Assembly (NCBI GenBank): GCA_965197005.1
Contig: OZ239982.1
Coordinates: 806,001-870,000 of the forward strand
Source of the DNA: G965197005 sp965197005
GTDB taxonomy: Bacteria; Pseudomonadota; Gammaproteobacteria; Pseudomonadales; Oceanobacteraceae
Reading direction: 5' to 3'
DNA length: 64,000 nucleotides
Part shown: in pieces, positions 44,242 through 52,571 of the stretch
Numbering within the stretch: position 1 is the first letter of the stretch
Layout: each line of letters starts with the position of its first letter
Notes under the pieces: generated by a model
Database searches by the model: none
What the model was told of the DNA's origin: nothing
What the model saw: the letters and a program-made list of their open reading frames with translations, nothing else
Made by a program: the position numbers and the translations under genes

Positions 44242-44844
44242 CTAATTGGCAAACACGGCATGCCAACTGGCATGGGTTTTGAGCTGCTTGGCGTATGCTT
44301 CAAGGTTAGCAAAGGGTTTTAACAGTTGTTTTTTTTCTAGCATAGCAATAACGAAAGACAGCATAATATCTGCGCCTGTTAGCTTATCGGCAACCAAATA
44401 TCGCTTATTGTTCAGTGCATGGTCTAAAAAACCTAATACTTTAGCAGATTCTGCTATGGCATAGTGCCCAATAAAATTGGTTTCACAGCCGTCTTTACGA
44501 ATAAAAGTATCTAATAACAGGGGGGTCATTAGGCTGCTTTCTGCAAAATGAATCCATTGTATATATTCATTGTATTCGGGGCTGTCTACCGCTGGTCGCA
44601 GACGTTCTTTGGCAAATCGTTCTATCAGTATTTCTACAATGGCCCCTGATTCGCTAAGTATTTGCCCGTCTAATTCAAGTACGGGGGCTTTGCCTAAAGG
44701 GTGTATGGCTTTTAGACTTGCAGGGGCAAGTTGTGTTTTTGCATCACGTTCATAGTTAATAACTTCATAGGGCTGCCCTAATTCTTGTAGTAACCATAAA
44801 ATCCGTTCGGAGCGTGAGTTATTTAGATGATGTAGTCGTAGCAT
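44242..44844 (-). CDS. Glutathione S-transferase
   Basis: 200 residues. The N-terminal thioredoxin fold has the catalytic-type Ser in LNNSRSERILWLLQELG, PLGKAPVLELDGQILSESGAIVE with the cis-Pro and the glutathione gamma-Glu contact. The C-terminal helical domain starts near residue 85 (EYIQWIHFAESSL). Detoxification is likely; the substrate is unknown. AGGAA precedes the ATG. Monocistronic. Confidence 0.9.
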   Translation of the reverse strand: MLRLHHLNNSRSERILWLLQELGQPYEVINYERDAKTQLAPASLKAIHPLGKAPVLELDGQILSESGAIVEILIERFAKERLRPAVDSPEYNEYIQWIHFAESSLMTPLLLDTFIRKDGCETNFIGHYAIAESAKVLGFLDHALNNKRYLVADKLTGADIMLSFVIAMLEKKQLLKPFANLEAYAKQLKTHASWHAVFAN

Positions 44845-44961
44845 GATTATTCCTTTTTAAAGTGAATTTTAATTAAAATATATACTTTTTTCCCTTAATT
44901 ATCTAAAAAATCTACTCAACATGCCCCTTTAAAGTGCTAAAAGCGCATTTACTTAGTGCCG

Positions 44962-45894
44962 CTATTTAGGCACTTTGTGTTTGGATTTTTTATTAAAATT
45001 CTCAAGTGTTTTTTTGCTAGGCACACTCATAACATTAGGGATTGTGTTATTTACCAGTTGGTAGCCTTTGGGTAAAAATCGCTGTAGTTTTTGTTTATTA
45101 ACCAAAATCCACTCATCTTCTCCTAGCCCATATTTTTCTTGTATATTCCAGTAAGAGCTAATTAGCCAGTAAGCAAATTCTTGCATAATGGCAGCATGGT
45201 ATATGGTTTTATTTTCTTTAAATTCATCATATTTACTGATGTTATAATAATTTTTAGAAATGGCCTGCTGCATGTTTTTGTAGAGTGTTGATTTTTTATT
45301 TAATCCCCATTTTTTTGGGTTTAGATAATGTAATCCAATATCGGTAACCGCATGCAATATATGCTCAACAACCTCTAAGGTTTGCTTTGGGCTGCCTTCT
45401 ATAATGATATCGCACATGCTGTTTTTTTCTTTTAATGACATCAGCTCTAATTGTTGCTTGGCAGATAGCTTATCCTCTGTGCCTGCTTTATAAATGGGTA
45501 ATACTGCATTGTACTGATATAGATTTTGCAATAATGCGGTCTGTGCTTTTTTATTTGTTGATGCGGTGCGAACAAACATTTTTTGCATTGTTTTTGCAAC
45601 ATCTAACATAAATTGATCACTGACATCATTTTGTGCCACAAAGGTTAATCCGTATACGCTTATTTTTTTGCTAAATGGTTTGTAGTCGGTGGTTTTGATA
45701 ATGTTAGTCTGGGCATAAACATGGCTGCGTTTACTCTGCTGGGGTTGTTTTAAAACACAATGACCCGTATGTGTTTTTTGTATTTTTTCTCTGTGTTCGT
45801 CATGTTGTTTGTCGGTAATTTTACTTGCCAGTGCATTATTAAATAATAGGCTAAGACTTAAAACCAATGCGCTTTTAATAGATGTTTTTTTCAT
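44962..45894 (-). CDS. Exported protein of unknown function
   Basis: 310 residues with a signal peptide (SALVLSLSLLFNNALA) and basic, Lys-rich mature sequence (predicted pI high). The middle region reads VVEHILHAVTDIGLHYLNP and later HAAIMQEFAYWLISSYW. The EH-x2-H arrangement recalls a zincin helix but is not HExxH, so no peptidase is claimed. Two Cys (near 47 and 164). AGGAG 9 nt before ATG 45894. Flanked by gaps of about 100 nt and probably monocistronic. Confidence 0.6.
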   Translation of the reverse strand: MKKTSIKSALVLSLSLLFNNALASKITDKQHDEHREKIQKTHTGHCVLKQPQQSKRSHVYAQTNIIKTTDYKPFSKKISVYGLTFVAQNDVSDQFMLDVAKTMQKMFVRTASTNKKAQTALLQNLYQYNAVLPIYKAGTEDKLSAKQQLELMSLKEKNSMCDIIIEGSPKQTLEVVEHILHAVTDIGLHYLNPKKWGLNKKSTLYKNMQQAISKNYYNISKYDEFKENKTIYHAAIMQEFAYWLISSYWNIQEKYGLGEDEWILVNKQKLQRFLPKGYQLVNNTIPNVMSVPSKKTLENFNKKSKHKVPK

Positions 45895-45988
45895 TACTTT
45901 ATTCTCCTAATGGTTGGGAGTCTATTTTTAGCATAAACAAAATTTCATCTTGGTTATTTTTTTTGATATCTTTGCAACCTATTGTAAT

Positions 45989-46663
45989 TTAAGGATTTTT
46001 TGATATTTTTTCTATTTGAGCAGAGTTAATTGTTTTAAATGCAATATTTAGCTGGCTTAAATGGCTCATTGCTTGGGCAATTTGTGGGGCTTTAATACTG
46101 CGATAATCTCTAAACCTGCCAATTAACAAAGGATTGAATAAAGAGAGTAATACACCTCCCAACTGCTCAGCTAACCTTGTATCGCCTCGCTTACCGATAA
46201 TTAACGAAGGGCGTAAGATATAGGTTTGAGGTATGTTTTGCGCGCATACCGCTTGCTCCATTTGCCCTTTGGTGCGGTTATAAAAAAAACGGCTATGGGC
46301 ATTTGCTCCCATAGCAGAGATAACCGCAAAAAAGGGGATTGCATTTTCTTTAGCAAGTTTTGCTGCCTGTACAGGGATACCATAATCAATGGCTTTATAC
46401 TGTTGTTTATCTGGGGTTTTTGCTCGGGTTGTGCCTATGCAGCAGTAAACTTCATCTGCGCTAAAATCGGCTTTAAAGTGGCTTAAGTTTAACATATCGC
46501 CTATGTATTGCTGAACTTTCTGATGCTTAATATCCATTGCTGTTCGGCTAAATAATTTAATACATACATAGCGTTCATCGGCTATGAGTTTCTCTAGCAA
46601 TAAACTGCCTGTTAAACCTGTTGCACCTAAAATAATGGCGGTTTTTTGAGGTCTATTTTGCAT
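45989..46663 (-). CDS. Atypical SDR, NAD(P)H-binding oxidoreductase (TIP30/YbjT-like)
   Basis: 224 residues. N-terminal dinucleotide motif ILGATGLTGSLLLEKL; YCCIGTTRAKTPDKQQYKAIDYG, FFAVISAMGANAHSRFFYNRTKGQMEQ and YILRPSLIIGKR follow, matching the HTATIP2/TIP30-like atypical SDR group. The substrate is unknown; many act as redox sensors or house-cleaning reductases. It follows the ClpP-fold lipoprotein gene after 16 nt. Confidence 0.8.
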   Translation of the reverse strand: MQNRPQKTAIILGATGLTGSLLLEKLIADERYVCIKLFSRTAMDIKHQKVQQYIGDMLNLSHFKADFSADEVYCCIGTTRAKTPDKQQYKAIDYGIPVQAAKLAKENAIPFFAVISAMGANAHSRFFYNRTKGQMEQAVCAQNIPQTYILRPSLIIGKRGDTRLAEQLGGVLLSLFNPLLIGRFRDYRSIKAPQIAQAMSHLSQLNIAFKTINSAQIEKISKNP

Positions 46664-46679
46664 CTTATTTGCCTTTATT

Positions 46680-47306
46680 TTATTCGGTTATTATATGGTA
46701 CTTTTTGATTTCCGCTGCTGTCATCCAATGAATATCCTCAGCTGGGGCTGCGTTTATTGTAAAATAATAGAATGCACTGGCAGCACGCTGGTCCATGCCA
46801 ACATACTGATAATAATGGATATAGGGCAGGTGGCGAGGATCTTGTTTGCTAATACTGGTTGCGCTAATGCCATCAAACCCTTCTGCCCAAGCATGCACAC
46901 CAATGCGGGTATTCTCTCCTTTACTGCGTTTGTTGCCTGCTAAAAAAAGGTCTGTACCACCTGATGCAATATCTCCATTGGCTAGAATATGGGTGTTTAT
47001 ATTGTAATCAAAAATCAATTTACCAAGCTGCAGATTGACTTCATCATCAATAGAACCATCACAGTTTTTAATGTTGAGGGTTTTAATATTTGGGTACTGC
47101 TCAAGTAAACGCTTAAAATCAGTTAAGGCACGGCTATTGATAGTGCCATTTAGTAATACACTGGTATTGTCTTTTTGAATGCTAAAAATATTAACTTTCT
47201 GCAATGCCGCCAACTCGCTTTCTTGTTGAAAGTGCTTAATACAACCTGCTAATAAGCTGCTAATGCTCAGTAAACATAAGATATAAAAACGCATGGATAA
47301 TGACAT
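46680..47306 (-). CDS. ClpP/crotonase-fold lipoprotein
   Basis: 208 residues. Lipobox LLAGC after a short signal peptide. The mature part has the ClpP-like layout of COG3904-type periplasmic proteins: TLNIKNCDGSIDDEVNLQLG, HILANGDIASGGTDLFLAGNKR, where a protease of this fold would carry its nucleophile, and IGVHAWAEGFDG. ASGG suggests a Ser nucleophile, but activity is unproven. Start 47306 with AGGAG 7 nt upstream. Confidence 0.7.
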   Translation of the reverse strand: MSLSMRFYILCLLSISSLLAGCIKHFQQESELAALQKVNIFSIQKDNTSVLLNGTINSRALTDFKRLLEQYPNIKTLNIKNCDGSIDDEVNLQLGKLIFDYNINTHILANGDIASGGTDLFLAGNKRSKGENTRIGVHAWAEGFDGISATSISKQDPRHLPYIHYYQYVGMDQRAASAFYYFTINAAPAEDIHWMTAAEIKKYHIITE

Positions 47307-47325
47307 CTAACTGCTCCTAGTTCAT

Positions 47326-48516
47326 TTAATCACTGCCTAATGCACGTTGTAAAATACGCTTACAGACACTTAAATCATTTGCTTTATGCTCGCCTAATTG
47401 CAACATATTATGTGCTTTAAGTTGCGCTAAAACAGCATCAATGGCATGAGCATCTAAGTTTACCTCTGAAAGGCGGATTGGCAATCCCATATTTGTAAAT
47501 AAATTTTCTGTTAAAACAATAGCTTGTTCTATCTTTTCGTCTTCATTGTCAGTGCTGATGTGCCATACATTTTGTGCATACTGTAGTAGTTTTTCACGCT
47601 TGGGTTGCGCCAATTCTCGCATTAATGAGGGTAAAATTAGAGTTAATGTACGTGCATGGTCAATGGCATATAAAGAAGTTAACTCATGACCTATCATATG
47701 TGTCGTCCAATCTTGTGGAACACCGACACCAATTAAGCCATTTAATGCCATGGTTGCCGTCCACATAATATTTTTACGAACATTCATATCTGTAGGGTCT
47801 GCTTGTACCGCTGTAGACTCGCTGATAAGCGTTCTTAATAGGGTTTCAGAAAATCCATCTTGTACCTTGGCATCAACAGGGTAAGTTAGATACTGCTCTA
47901 ATACATGCACAAAAGCATCGGCAATGCCATTGACGACCTGTCTAGTAGGAAGCGTTAAGGTTTTTTCTGGATCTAAAATAGAAAATTGAGGAAAAACCAG
48001 TGGATTTGAAAAAGGTAATTTTGCATGTTTTTCACTGTAGTTAATCACCCCACCGCTGTTCATTTCTGAACCAGTTGCAGGAATGGTTAAAACCGCCCCT
48101 AAAGGGAGTGCCTGCGTTGCTGTACGCCCATAGGAGGTTAGCAATTTCCAAGCGTCATTCAGTAAATCGTTAGTGTGCAGTTTTGCCACTAACGCAATAA
48201 ACTTACTGCCATCTAATACAGAGCCCCCACCTAAAGCCAATAAAAAATCAATCTGCTTGGCTTTGATTATATCTACCGCACGCATCAGTGTGGTAAATTC
48301 AGGGTTTGGCTCTACCCCTGCAAATTCATAAATCTCTCTACCTGCAGTTAAACTTAAAGCCTGTTTAACCTCATCTAAAGTGCCCGTACGCTTAGCACTA
48401 CCACCACCATAAATAATTAATACTTTGGCGTTATCAGGAACCAGCTTATCAAGCTGCATAATTTGTTGACTGCCAAAGACAATGCGAGTGGGATTGTAAT
48501 ACTGAAAGCTATTCAT
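47326..48516 (-). CDS. Iron-containing (YqhD-like) alcohol/aldehyde reductase
   Basis: 396-residue group III Fe-ADH. NADPH-binding GGGSAKRTG and ALGGGSVLDGSKFIA; the metal-binding region includes GIADAFVHVLEQYLTYP, GVPQDWTTHMIGHELTSLYAIDHARTL with the His ligands. Like E. coli YqhD it probably reduces toxic aldehydes such as those from lipid peroxidation, fitting its neighbours. Last gene of the four-gene operon starting at 50037. Confidence 0.9.
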   Translation of the reverse strand: MNSFQYYNPTRIVFGSQQIMQLDKLVPDNAKVLIIYGGGSAKRTGTLDEVKQALSLTAGREIYEFAGVEPNPEFTTLMRAVDIIKAKQIDFLLALGGGSVLDGSKFIALVAKLHTNDLLNDAWKLLTSYGRTATQALPLGAVLTIPATGSEMNSGGVINYSEKHAKLPFSNPLVFPQFSILDPEKTLTLPTRQVVNGIADAFVHVLEQYLTYPVDAKVQDGFSETLLRTLISESTAVQADPTDMNVRKNIMWTATMALNGLIGVGVPQDWTTHMIGHELTSLYAIDHARTLTLILPSLMRELAQPKREKLLQYAQNVWHISTDNEDEKIEQAIVLTENLFTNMGLPIRLSEVNLDAHAIDAVLAQLKAHNMLQLGEHKANDLSVCKRILQRALGSD

Positions 48517-48530
48517 GAAGACCTCTTTAT

Positions 48531-48896
48531 TTAAATTTTAAATAAAATCAAAACAATGCCAATTAATGCAGGTAGTGCTTGTACAAATAGAATTTTCTTA
48601 TCTGCAGTAATGGCACCAAATACCCCTGCCACGGCAACACAAAACAAAAAGAATAAAGCAACATTTTGCTGCCAAAGCACATCAGCAATCAATAAAGACC
48701 AAACTAATCCTGCTGCTAAAAAACCATTATATAAGCCTAAATTGGCAGCCAATGCTTTAGTTTGTGGAAATAGCTCTTGGGGAAAGCGGCTAAATACCTT
48801 AGCCCCCCTGCTGGTCCAAGCAAACATTTCAAACCATAAAATATAAAAATGAAAGAAAGCGATTAAAGCAACGACAATACAAGCGGAAACAGACAT
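48531..48896 (-). CDS. DUF1304 membrane protein
   Basis: 121 residues, four hydrophobic segments. The DUF1304 pattern is FFHFYILWFEMFAWTSRGAKVF, then LGLYNGFLAAGLVW. Inner membrane, function unknown. Sits between ohr and the YqhD-like gene with 14- and 52-nt gaps and is co-transcribed. Confidence 0.85.
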   Translation of the reverse strand: MSVSACIVVALIAFFHFYILWFEMFAWTSRGAKVFSRFPQELFPQTKALAANLGLYNGFLAAGLVWSLLIADVLWQQNVALFFLFCVAVAGVFGAITADKKILFVQALPALIGIVLILFKI

Positions 48897-48948
48897 AAAC
48901 TTACTCCAAATATTTAATAATTACAGATGCCACTTGCACCTATGGTTG

Positions 48949-49380
48949 TTATACATGCACGCTTAATTTGACATCAATATTATTACGTGTGGCATTAGAA
49001 TAAGGACAAACCATATGCGCACTTTGCACTAATTGCTCAGCAGTTTCTTGCGCCATTTTAGGTAAGTTAACACTTAGCTCAGCGGCAATACCAAAGCCTT
49101 GACCTACTGGACCAAGGTGTACTTTAGCATCAATACTAAGGTCTTCAGGTAAAATTAACTTCATTTTTTGTGCTACAACTTTCATTGCACCAATAAAACA
49201 GGCGGCATAACCTGCGGCAAAAAGTTGCTCTGGGTTGGTGCCATCAAGCCCCGTGCCACCTAAGGCTTTGGGGGTGCCTAATTTAAGATTAAGCTGCCCA
49301 TCACTGGCACTTGCATGACCATTCTCACGTCCGCCTGTTACCGTTACTTCTGCGCTGTATAGGGTTTTCTCTAAACTCAT
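48949..49380 (-). CDS. ohr: Ohr/OsmC family organic hydroperoxide resistance protein
   Basis: 143-residue thiol peroxidase reducing organic hydroperoxides. Two redox Cys, in AAGYAACFIGAM and MVCPYSNATRNNIDV, and the N-terminal TGGRENGHASASDGQL with the conserved Arg, distinguish Ohr from other OsmC proteins. No OhrR gene lies beside it; see the operators upstream of the first gene of this operon. Confidence 0.93.
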   Translation of the reverse strand: MSLEKTLYSAEVTVTGGRENGHASASDGQLNLKLGTPKALGGTGLDGTNPEQLFAAGYAACFIGAMKVVAQKMKLILPEDLSIDAKVHLGPVGQGFGIAAELSVNLPKMAQETAEQLVQSAHMVCPYSNATRNNIDVKLSVHV

Positions 49381-49395
49381 TATGTACTCTCTTAT

Positions 49396-50037
49396 CTAGT
49401 TTATGTGGGTGACTAATTCACTCATTGGTTTACGAACTTTGGTTAGATTAACAAGCCAATCATTTTCAGCATCACGATAACCCATAGGTAAAATCAGTGT
49501 GCTTTTTAAACCTTTTTCTGCAAGGTTTAAAATTTCATCAACTTTAGCATTATCAAATCCCTCCATCGGTGTGGCATCAACACCCTCATAGGCTGCCTGT
49601 GTTATTGCCGCCATAAATGGTAAATATGTTTGACGAGCAGCATGCTCAAAGTTTTCTTGGGCACTGCGGTTAGGGTAAATGCCCAATAGCATTTGTCGAT
49701 AATTTTCCCAGCCCTCGTTTTTAAAGCCACGTATTTCATTGGTCAAATCAAACATATGATTGATACGCTCTGCACTATAATTATCCCAAGCTGCAAACAC
49801 CAAAAGATGTGAACAATCAGTAATCTGGGCTTGATTCCAACCGACCGTGCGAATTTGCGCTTTTATTTCATCATTGCTAATGACAAACATTTCAAAAGGC
49901 TGTAAACCGCTGGAAGTAGGTGCAAGCTGTGCTGCTTGCAAAATACGTTCTAATACCTCATCTGGAATTTTTTTACCATTCATCGCCTTGGTTGCATAGC
50001 GTTGTTTAAGTATGTCTAAAAAGTCAGTAGGTTGCAT
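49396..50037 (-). CDS. Nitroreductase-family NAD(P)H-dependent oxidoreductase
   Basis: 213-residue flavoenzyme of the NfsB-like group: RYATKAMNGKKIPDEVLERIL, APTSSGLQPFEMFVI, GVDATPMEGFDNAKVDEIL and ILPMGYRDAENDW. Reduces quinones, nitro compounds or similar electrophiles with FMN. First gene of an operon with ohr, DUF1304 and the YqhD-like gene. GAGG about 7 nt before the ATG. Confidence 0.9.
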   Translation of the reverse strand: MQPTDFLDILKQRYATKAMNGKKIPDEVLERILQAAQLAPTSSGLQPFEMFVISNDEIKAQIRTVGWNQAQITDCSHLLVFAAWDNYSAERINHMFDLTNEIRGFKNEGWENYRQMLLGIYPNRSAQENFEHAARQTYLPFMAAITQAAYEGVDATPMEGFDNAKVDEILNLAEKGLKSTLILPMGYRDAENDWLVNLTKVRKPMSELVTHIN

Positions 50038-50084
50038 ATTTTATCCTCAATAAATGATAGGGCGTTACGCACTATCTTGGTTAA

Positions 50085-50158
50085 ATTTGTTGCAAATAGT
50101 TTGTATGCAAAGCATGTTAGCAGAGGTGTTTTTTTAGTGCAAGTATTTTGTATGCAAA
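50085..50158 (-). promoter_or_regulatory. Promoter flanked by TTTG-N4-CAAA operators
   Basis: On the minus strand, -35 TTGCAC (50142-50137), a 17-nt spacer and extended -10 TGC-TAACAT (50119-50114). Identical 12-mers TTTGTATGCAAA lie just upstream of the -35 (50147-50158) and just downstream of the -10 (50100-50111). A third related site, ATTTGTTGCAAAT, is at 50085-50097. This bracketing is typical of a repressor that releases the detoxification operon in response to electrophiles or peroxides. The regulator gene is not in the window. Confidence 0.65.
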
Positions 50159-50207
50159 ATAAAATATATTTTAACTTTTGATTTGAAAACACTTATGTCA
50201 GAGAACG

Positions 50208-50254
50208 GAGGATTTACCTAGCACTATGCAGAGCATGGAGCTGGGTAAATCCTC
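50208..50254. repeat. Dispersed palindromic repeat, copy 3 (best-preserved)
   Basis: 47 nt. Arms GAGGATTTACC / GGTAAATCCTC are perfect complements, with an inner imperfect stem CTATGC-AGA-GCATGG. Lies in the gap between the detoxification operon promoter and the 3' end of the TonB receptor gene. No heptamer array accompanies this copy. Confidence 0.85.
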
Positions 50255-50305
50255 TAAATAATATAGTGGGAGCTGGGTTGAGTTTTTTATTGATGATATA
50301 AAACA

Positions 50306-52549
50306 TTAAAAAGTCACTTCAACGCCTAAATCAAAGCTACGTTGTGAGCCTATCCAGCAGACATCAGAATTGTAGCAAGAGGCAACATAGTATCGGTCAA
50401 ATAAGTTATTGATGCTAAAACTCGTACGAATAGATGTGCGAGAAACCCTAAAGGCGTAAAATATGGCAGCATCATAAACCAGATAGGGGTCAACTTGAAA
50501 ATCATTAAATTTGTTACCCTGAGATTTGCCCACATAGCGCAGACCTGCACCTGCTAAAAAGTCATCAATATAACCATAAGAAAGCCAACTTGAAAGATTG
50601 GTGTCTGCCACTGCTACAGGGGTTTTGCCGTCTTCTTTGGGGGATTTTGGGTTTTTTTGCCGCATATCTAATTTGCTAAAAGCGATACGCCATTGAACGT
50701 CTTCAAATAACCGAGCACGAAAATCAGCCTCAAAGCCACGAGTTTTTAAATAAGGAATGCTGGTTTTATCCGCAGGGGATTCTGGGTCAGTTACAATGAC
50801 GTTGTCTTGCTTTAGATTATAAATAGATAGGGTTGCCGCATAGTTATCAAGTGGACTTTCATATTTTATCCCATATTCCAATTGTTGACCTGTGGTCGGG
50901 TCGAATTTATTGCCATTTTTATCTAAATCAACAGAGGGTTCAAAAGACTGGCTAATACTCACAAAAGGGGCAATACCCACATCAAACAAATACAATAAGC
51001 CCAAACGCTGGGTTAATTCTTGCTCTTCAAAACGACCTTGGTTAATTAGCGTGTTGGTGTCGGCACGGCGAATGATTTGCTCTACTTTGGTACGATCAAA
51101 ACGGGCAGAATACATAAGGGTTAGGTTGTTAAGTTTAATCTGATCTTGGGCGTACAGTCCGTGCTGAAAGCTAGAGGTTTTAACATAGCGAATTTCGCTG
51201 AGTTTTAATAAAAGTGCTTGGCGATTGGTTAATAAGTCATTATTAGGCTGGCTAATGTCTAGCAACGCACCTGTAATCAAACCACCGCCTGTATAGCGGC
51301 TAGAGCCTGTATCTTGAAAATCGTAACCCAATAATAAATGATGCTCAAAAGGTCCCGTATCAAAGTTGAGTGATAATTGATTATCTACTGTAATAAAGTC
51401 CAATCGCTCGTCAGATTTTAAAAGGTAGCGTTGCAGACCAAAGCGATAAGGGTCGTTTGGTTTGATTTTTACCAGTGGAGAAAAATTATTACCAATATTT
51501 TCAAGTGCCAGTGTATTGTGCATGATATTGGCTTTTTGTGTAAGTGCAATATGCTTATTAAAGGCATAGGTTGCATCGTAACCAAACGCCATTTGTTTAC
51601 GATCAAACACTTCAAAATTCTTATCCCCATCATAGAAATTTTTGGGTACTTTAAAGCCAGAAGGGTGAGGCGATAAGGTGCCATAACGTGGTTGCATACC
51701 ATAGCCACCAGCGGCTGGATCTCGCTGATACAGAGCACGTAAAATAATACGACCCGTATCGCTAAATTGCCATTCAAGGGAAGGGGCAATAAGATAACGC
51801 TGACGTTCGGTAAGTCGTGGCTGGGTATCGCGACGCGTAAATTTTAATAAGGTGCGAGCACGCACCCCTTGCTGGCTGTCTTCGGCAAAAATATAATTAT
51901 TGTCTATCGCAATTTCCCCCAACTTTTGGCTGCCGCCTTTTAGCAAAATTTTAGTTTCATCATAATCAAGCGGTGTTTTACTTACTTGATTAATCAAACC
52001 ACCTGGGGGGTTTGCACCATATAACACCGAAGCTGGCCCCTTAAGCACCTCAACCCTATCTAAGATAAAAGGGTCAATTTGCAAAGCCAGCCAGCTACCG
52101 TTATACATTAATTTCATGCCATTGAAGTAGCTGGTAAATTTAGGGTCGTGTCCACGAATGGTAAGCTGGTCGTAGCGTCCAGCACCACCGCCACGTGTTT
52201 CAGGGGTAATGCCTGCCACATAGCCAACAATTTTATTTAAAGAGCTTGCACCTCGTAAATCAATTAGTTCTGAATTGATTACATTCACGGTAACGGGTGT
52301 TTCTAATAAAGGCAAAGCAGATTTAGAACCAGTACTGCCCTCCATGTTATTCACATTAAATGCGTCATGTTTAAAGCGGTTGCCCTTAACAATCACATCA
52401 TCAAGTTTTAATACATTAGAGGTTGCTGTCGGTTTATCTGCTACCTTAGGTGTGGCTACTTTATTGTCATCGGCAACGCTGTGCATTGCCAATAAACAAA
52501 AGCTGACGCACAATGTTTTATATAAAAATTGATATTGTTTGTTGTGCAA
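50306..52549 (-). CDS. TonB-dependent receptor (siderophore/heme type)
   Basis: About 747 residues. Signal peptide ends near MHSVA|DD. A TonB box-like VIVKGN follows LKLDD. The plug shows LLETPVTVNVINSELIDLRGASSLN, RYDQLTIRGHDP and RVEVLKGPASVLYGANPPGGLIN; the rest is an outer-membrane beta-barrel ending in a terminal Phe (FDLGVEVTF). The plug is closest to the ferri-siderophore class; no FRAP/NPNL heme-receptor motif is seen. Start is uncertain: TTG 52549 gives a normal signal peptide, while an in-frame TTG at 52591 overlaps the previous gene. Follows the 468-residue lipoprotein gene with 22 nt between them. Confidence 0.85.
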   Translation of the reverse strand: MHNKQYQFLYKTLCVSFCLLAMHSVADDNKVATPKVADKPTATSNVLKLDDVIVKGNRFKHDAFNVNNMEGSTGSKSALPLLETPVTVNVINSELIDLRGASSLNKIVGYVAGITPETRGGGAGRYDQLTIRGHDPKFTSYFNGMKLMYNGSWLALQIDPFILDRVEVLKGPASVLYGANPPGGLINQVSKTPLDYDETKILLKGGSQKLGEIAIDNNYIFAEDSQQGVRARTLLKFTRRDTQPRLTERQRYLIAPSLEWQFSDTGRIILRALYQRDPAAGGYGMQPRYGTLSPHPSGFKVPKNFYDGDKNFEVFDRKQMAFGYDATYAFNKHIALTQKANIMHNTLALENIGNNFSPLVKIKPNDPYRFGLQRYLLKSDERLDFITVDNQLSLNFDTGPFEHHLLLGYDFQDTGSSRYTGGGLITGALLDISQPNNDLLTNRQALLLKLSEIRYVKTSSFQHGLYAQDQIKLNNLTLMYSARFDRTKVEQIIRRADTNTLINQGRFEEQELTQRLGLLYLFDVGIAPFVSISQSFEPSVDLDKNGNKFDPTTGQQLEYGIKYESPLDNYAATLSIYNLKQDNVIVTDPESPADKTSIPYLKTRGFEADFRARLFEDVQWRIAFSKLDMRQKNPKSPKEDGKTPVAVADTNLSSWLSYGYIDDFLAGAGLRYVGKSQGNKFNDFQVDPYLVYDAAIFYAFRVSRTSIRTSFSINNLFDRYYVASCYNSDVCWIGSQRSFDLGVEVTF

Positions 52550-52571
52550 TTGTAATACAGAGGTAAAGCAC

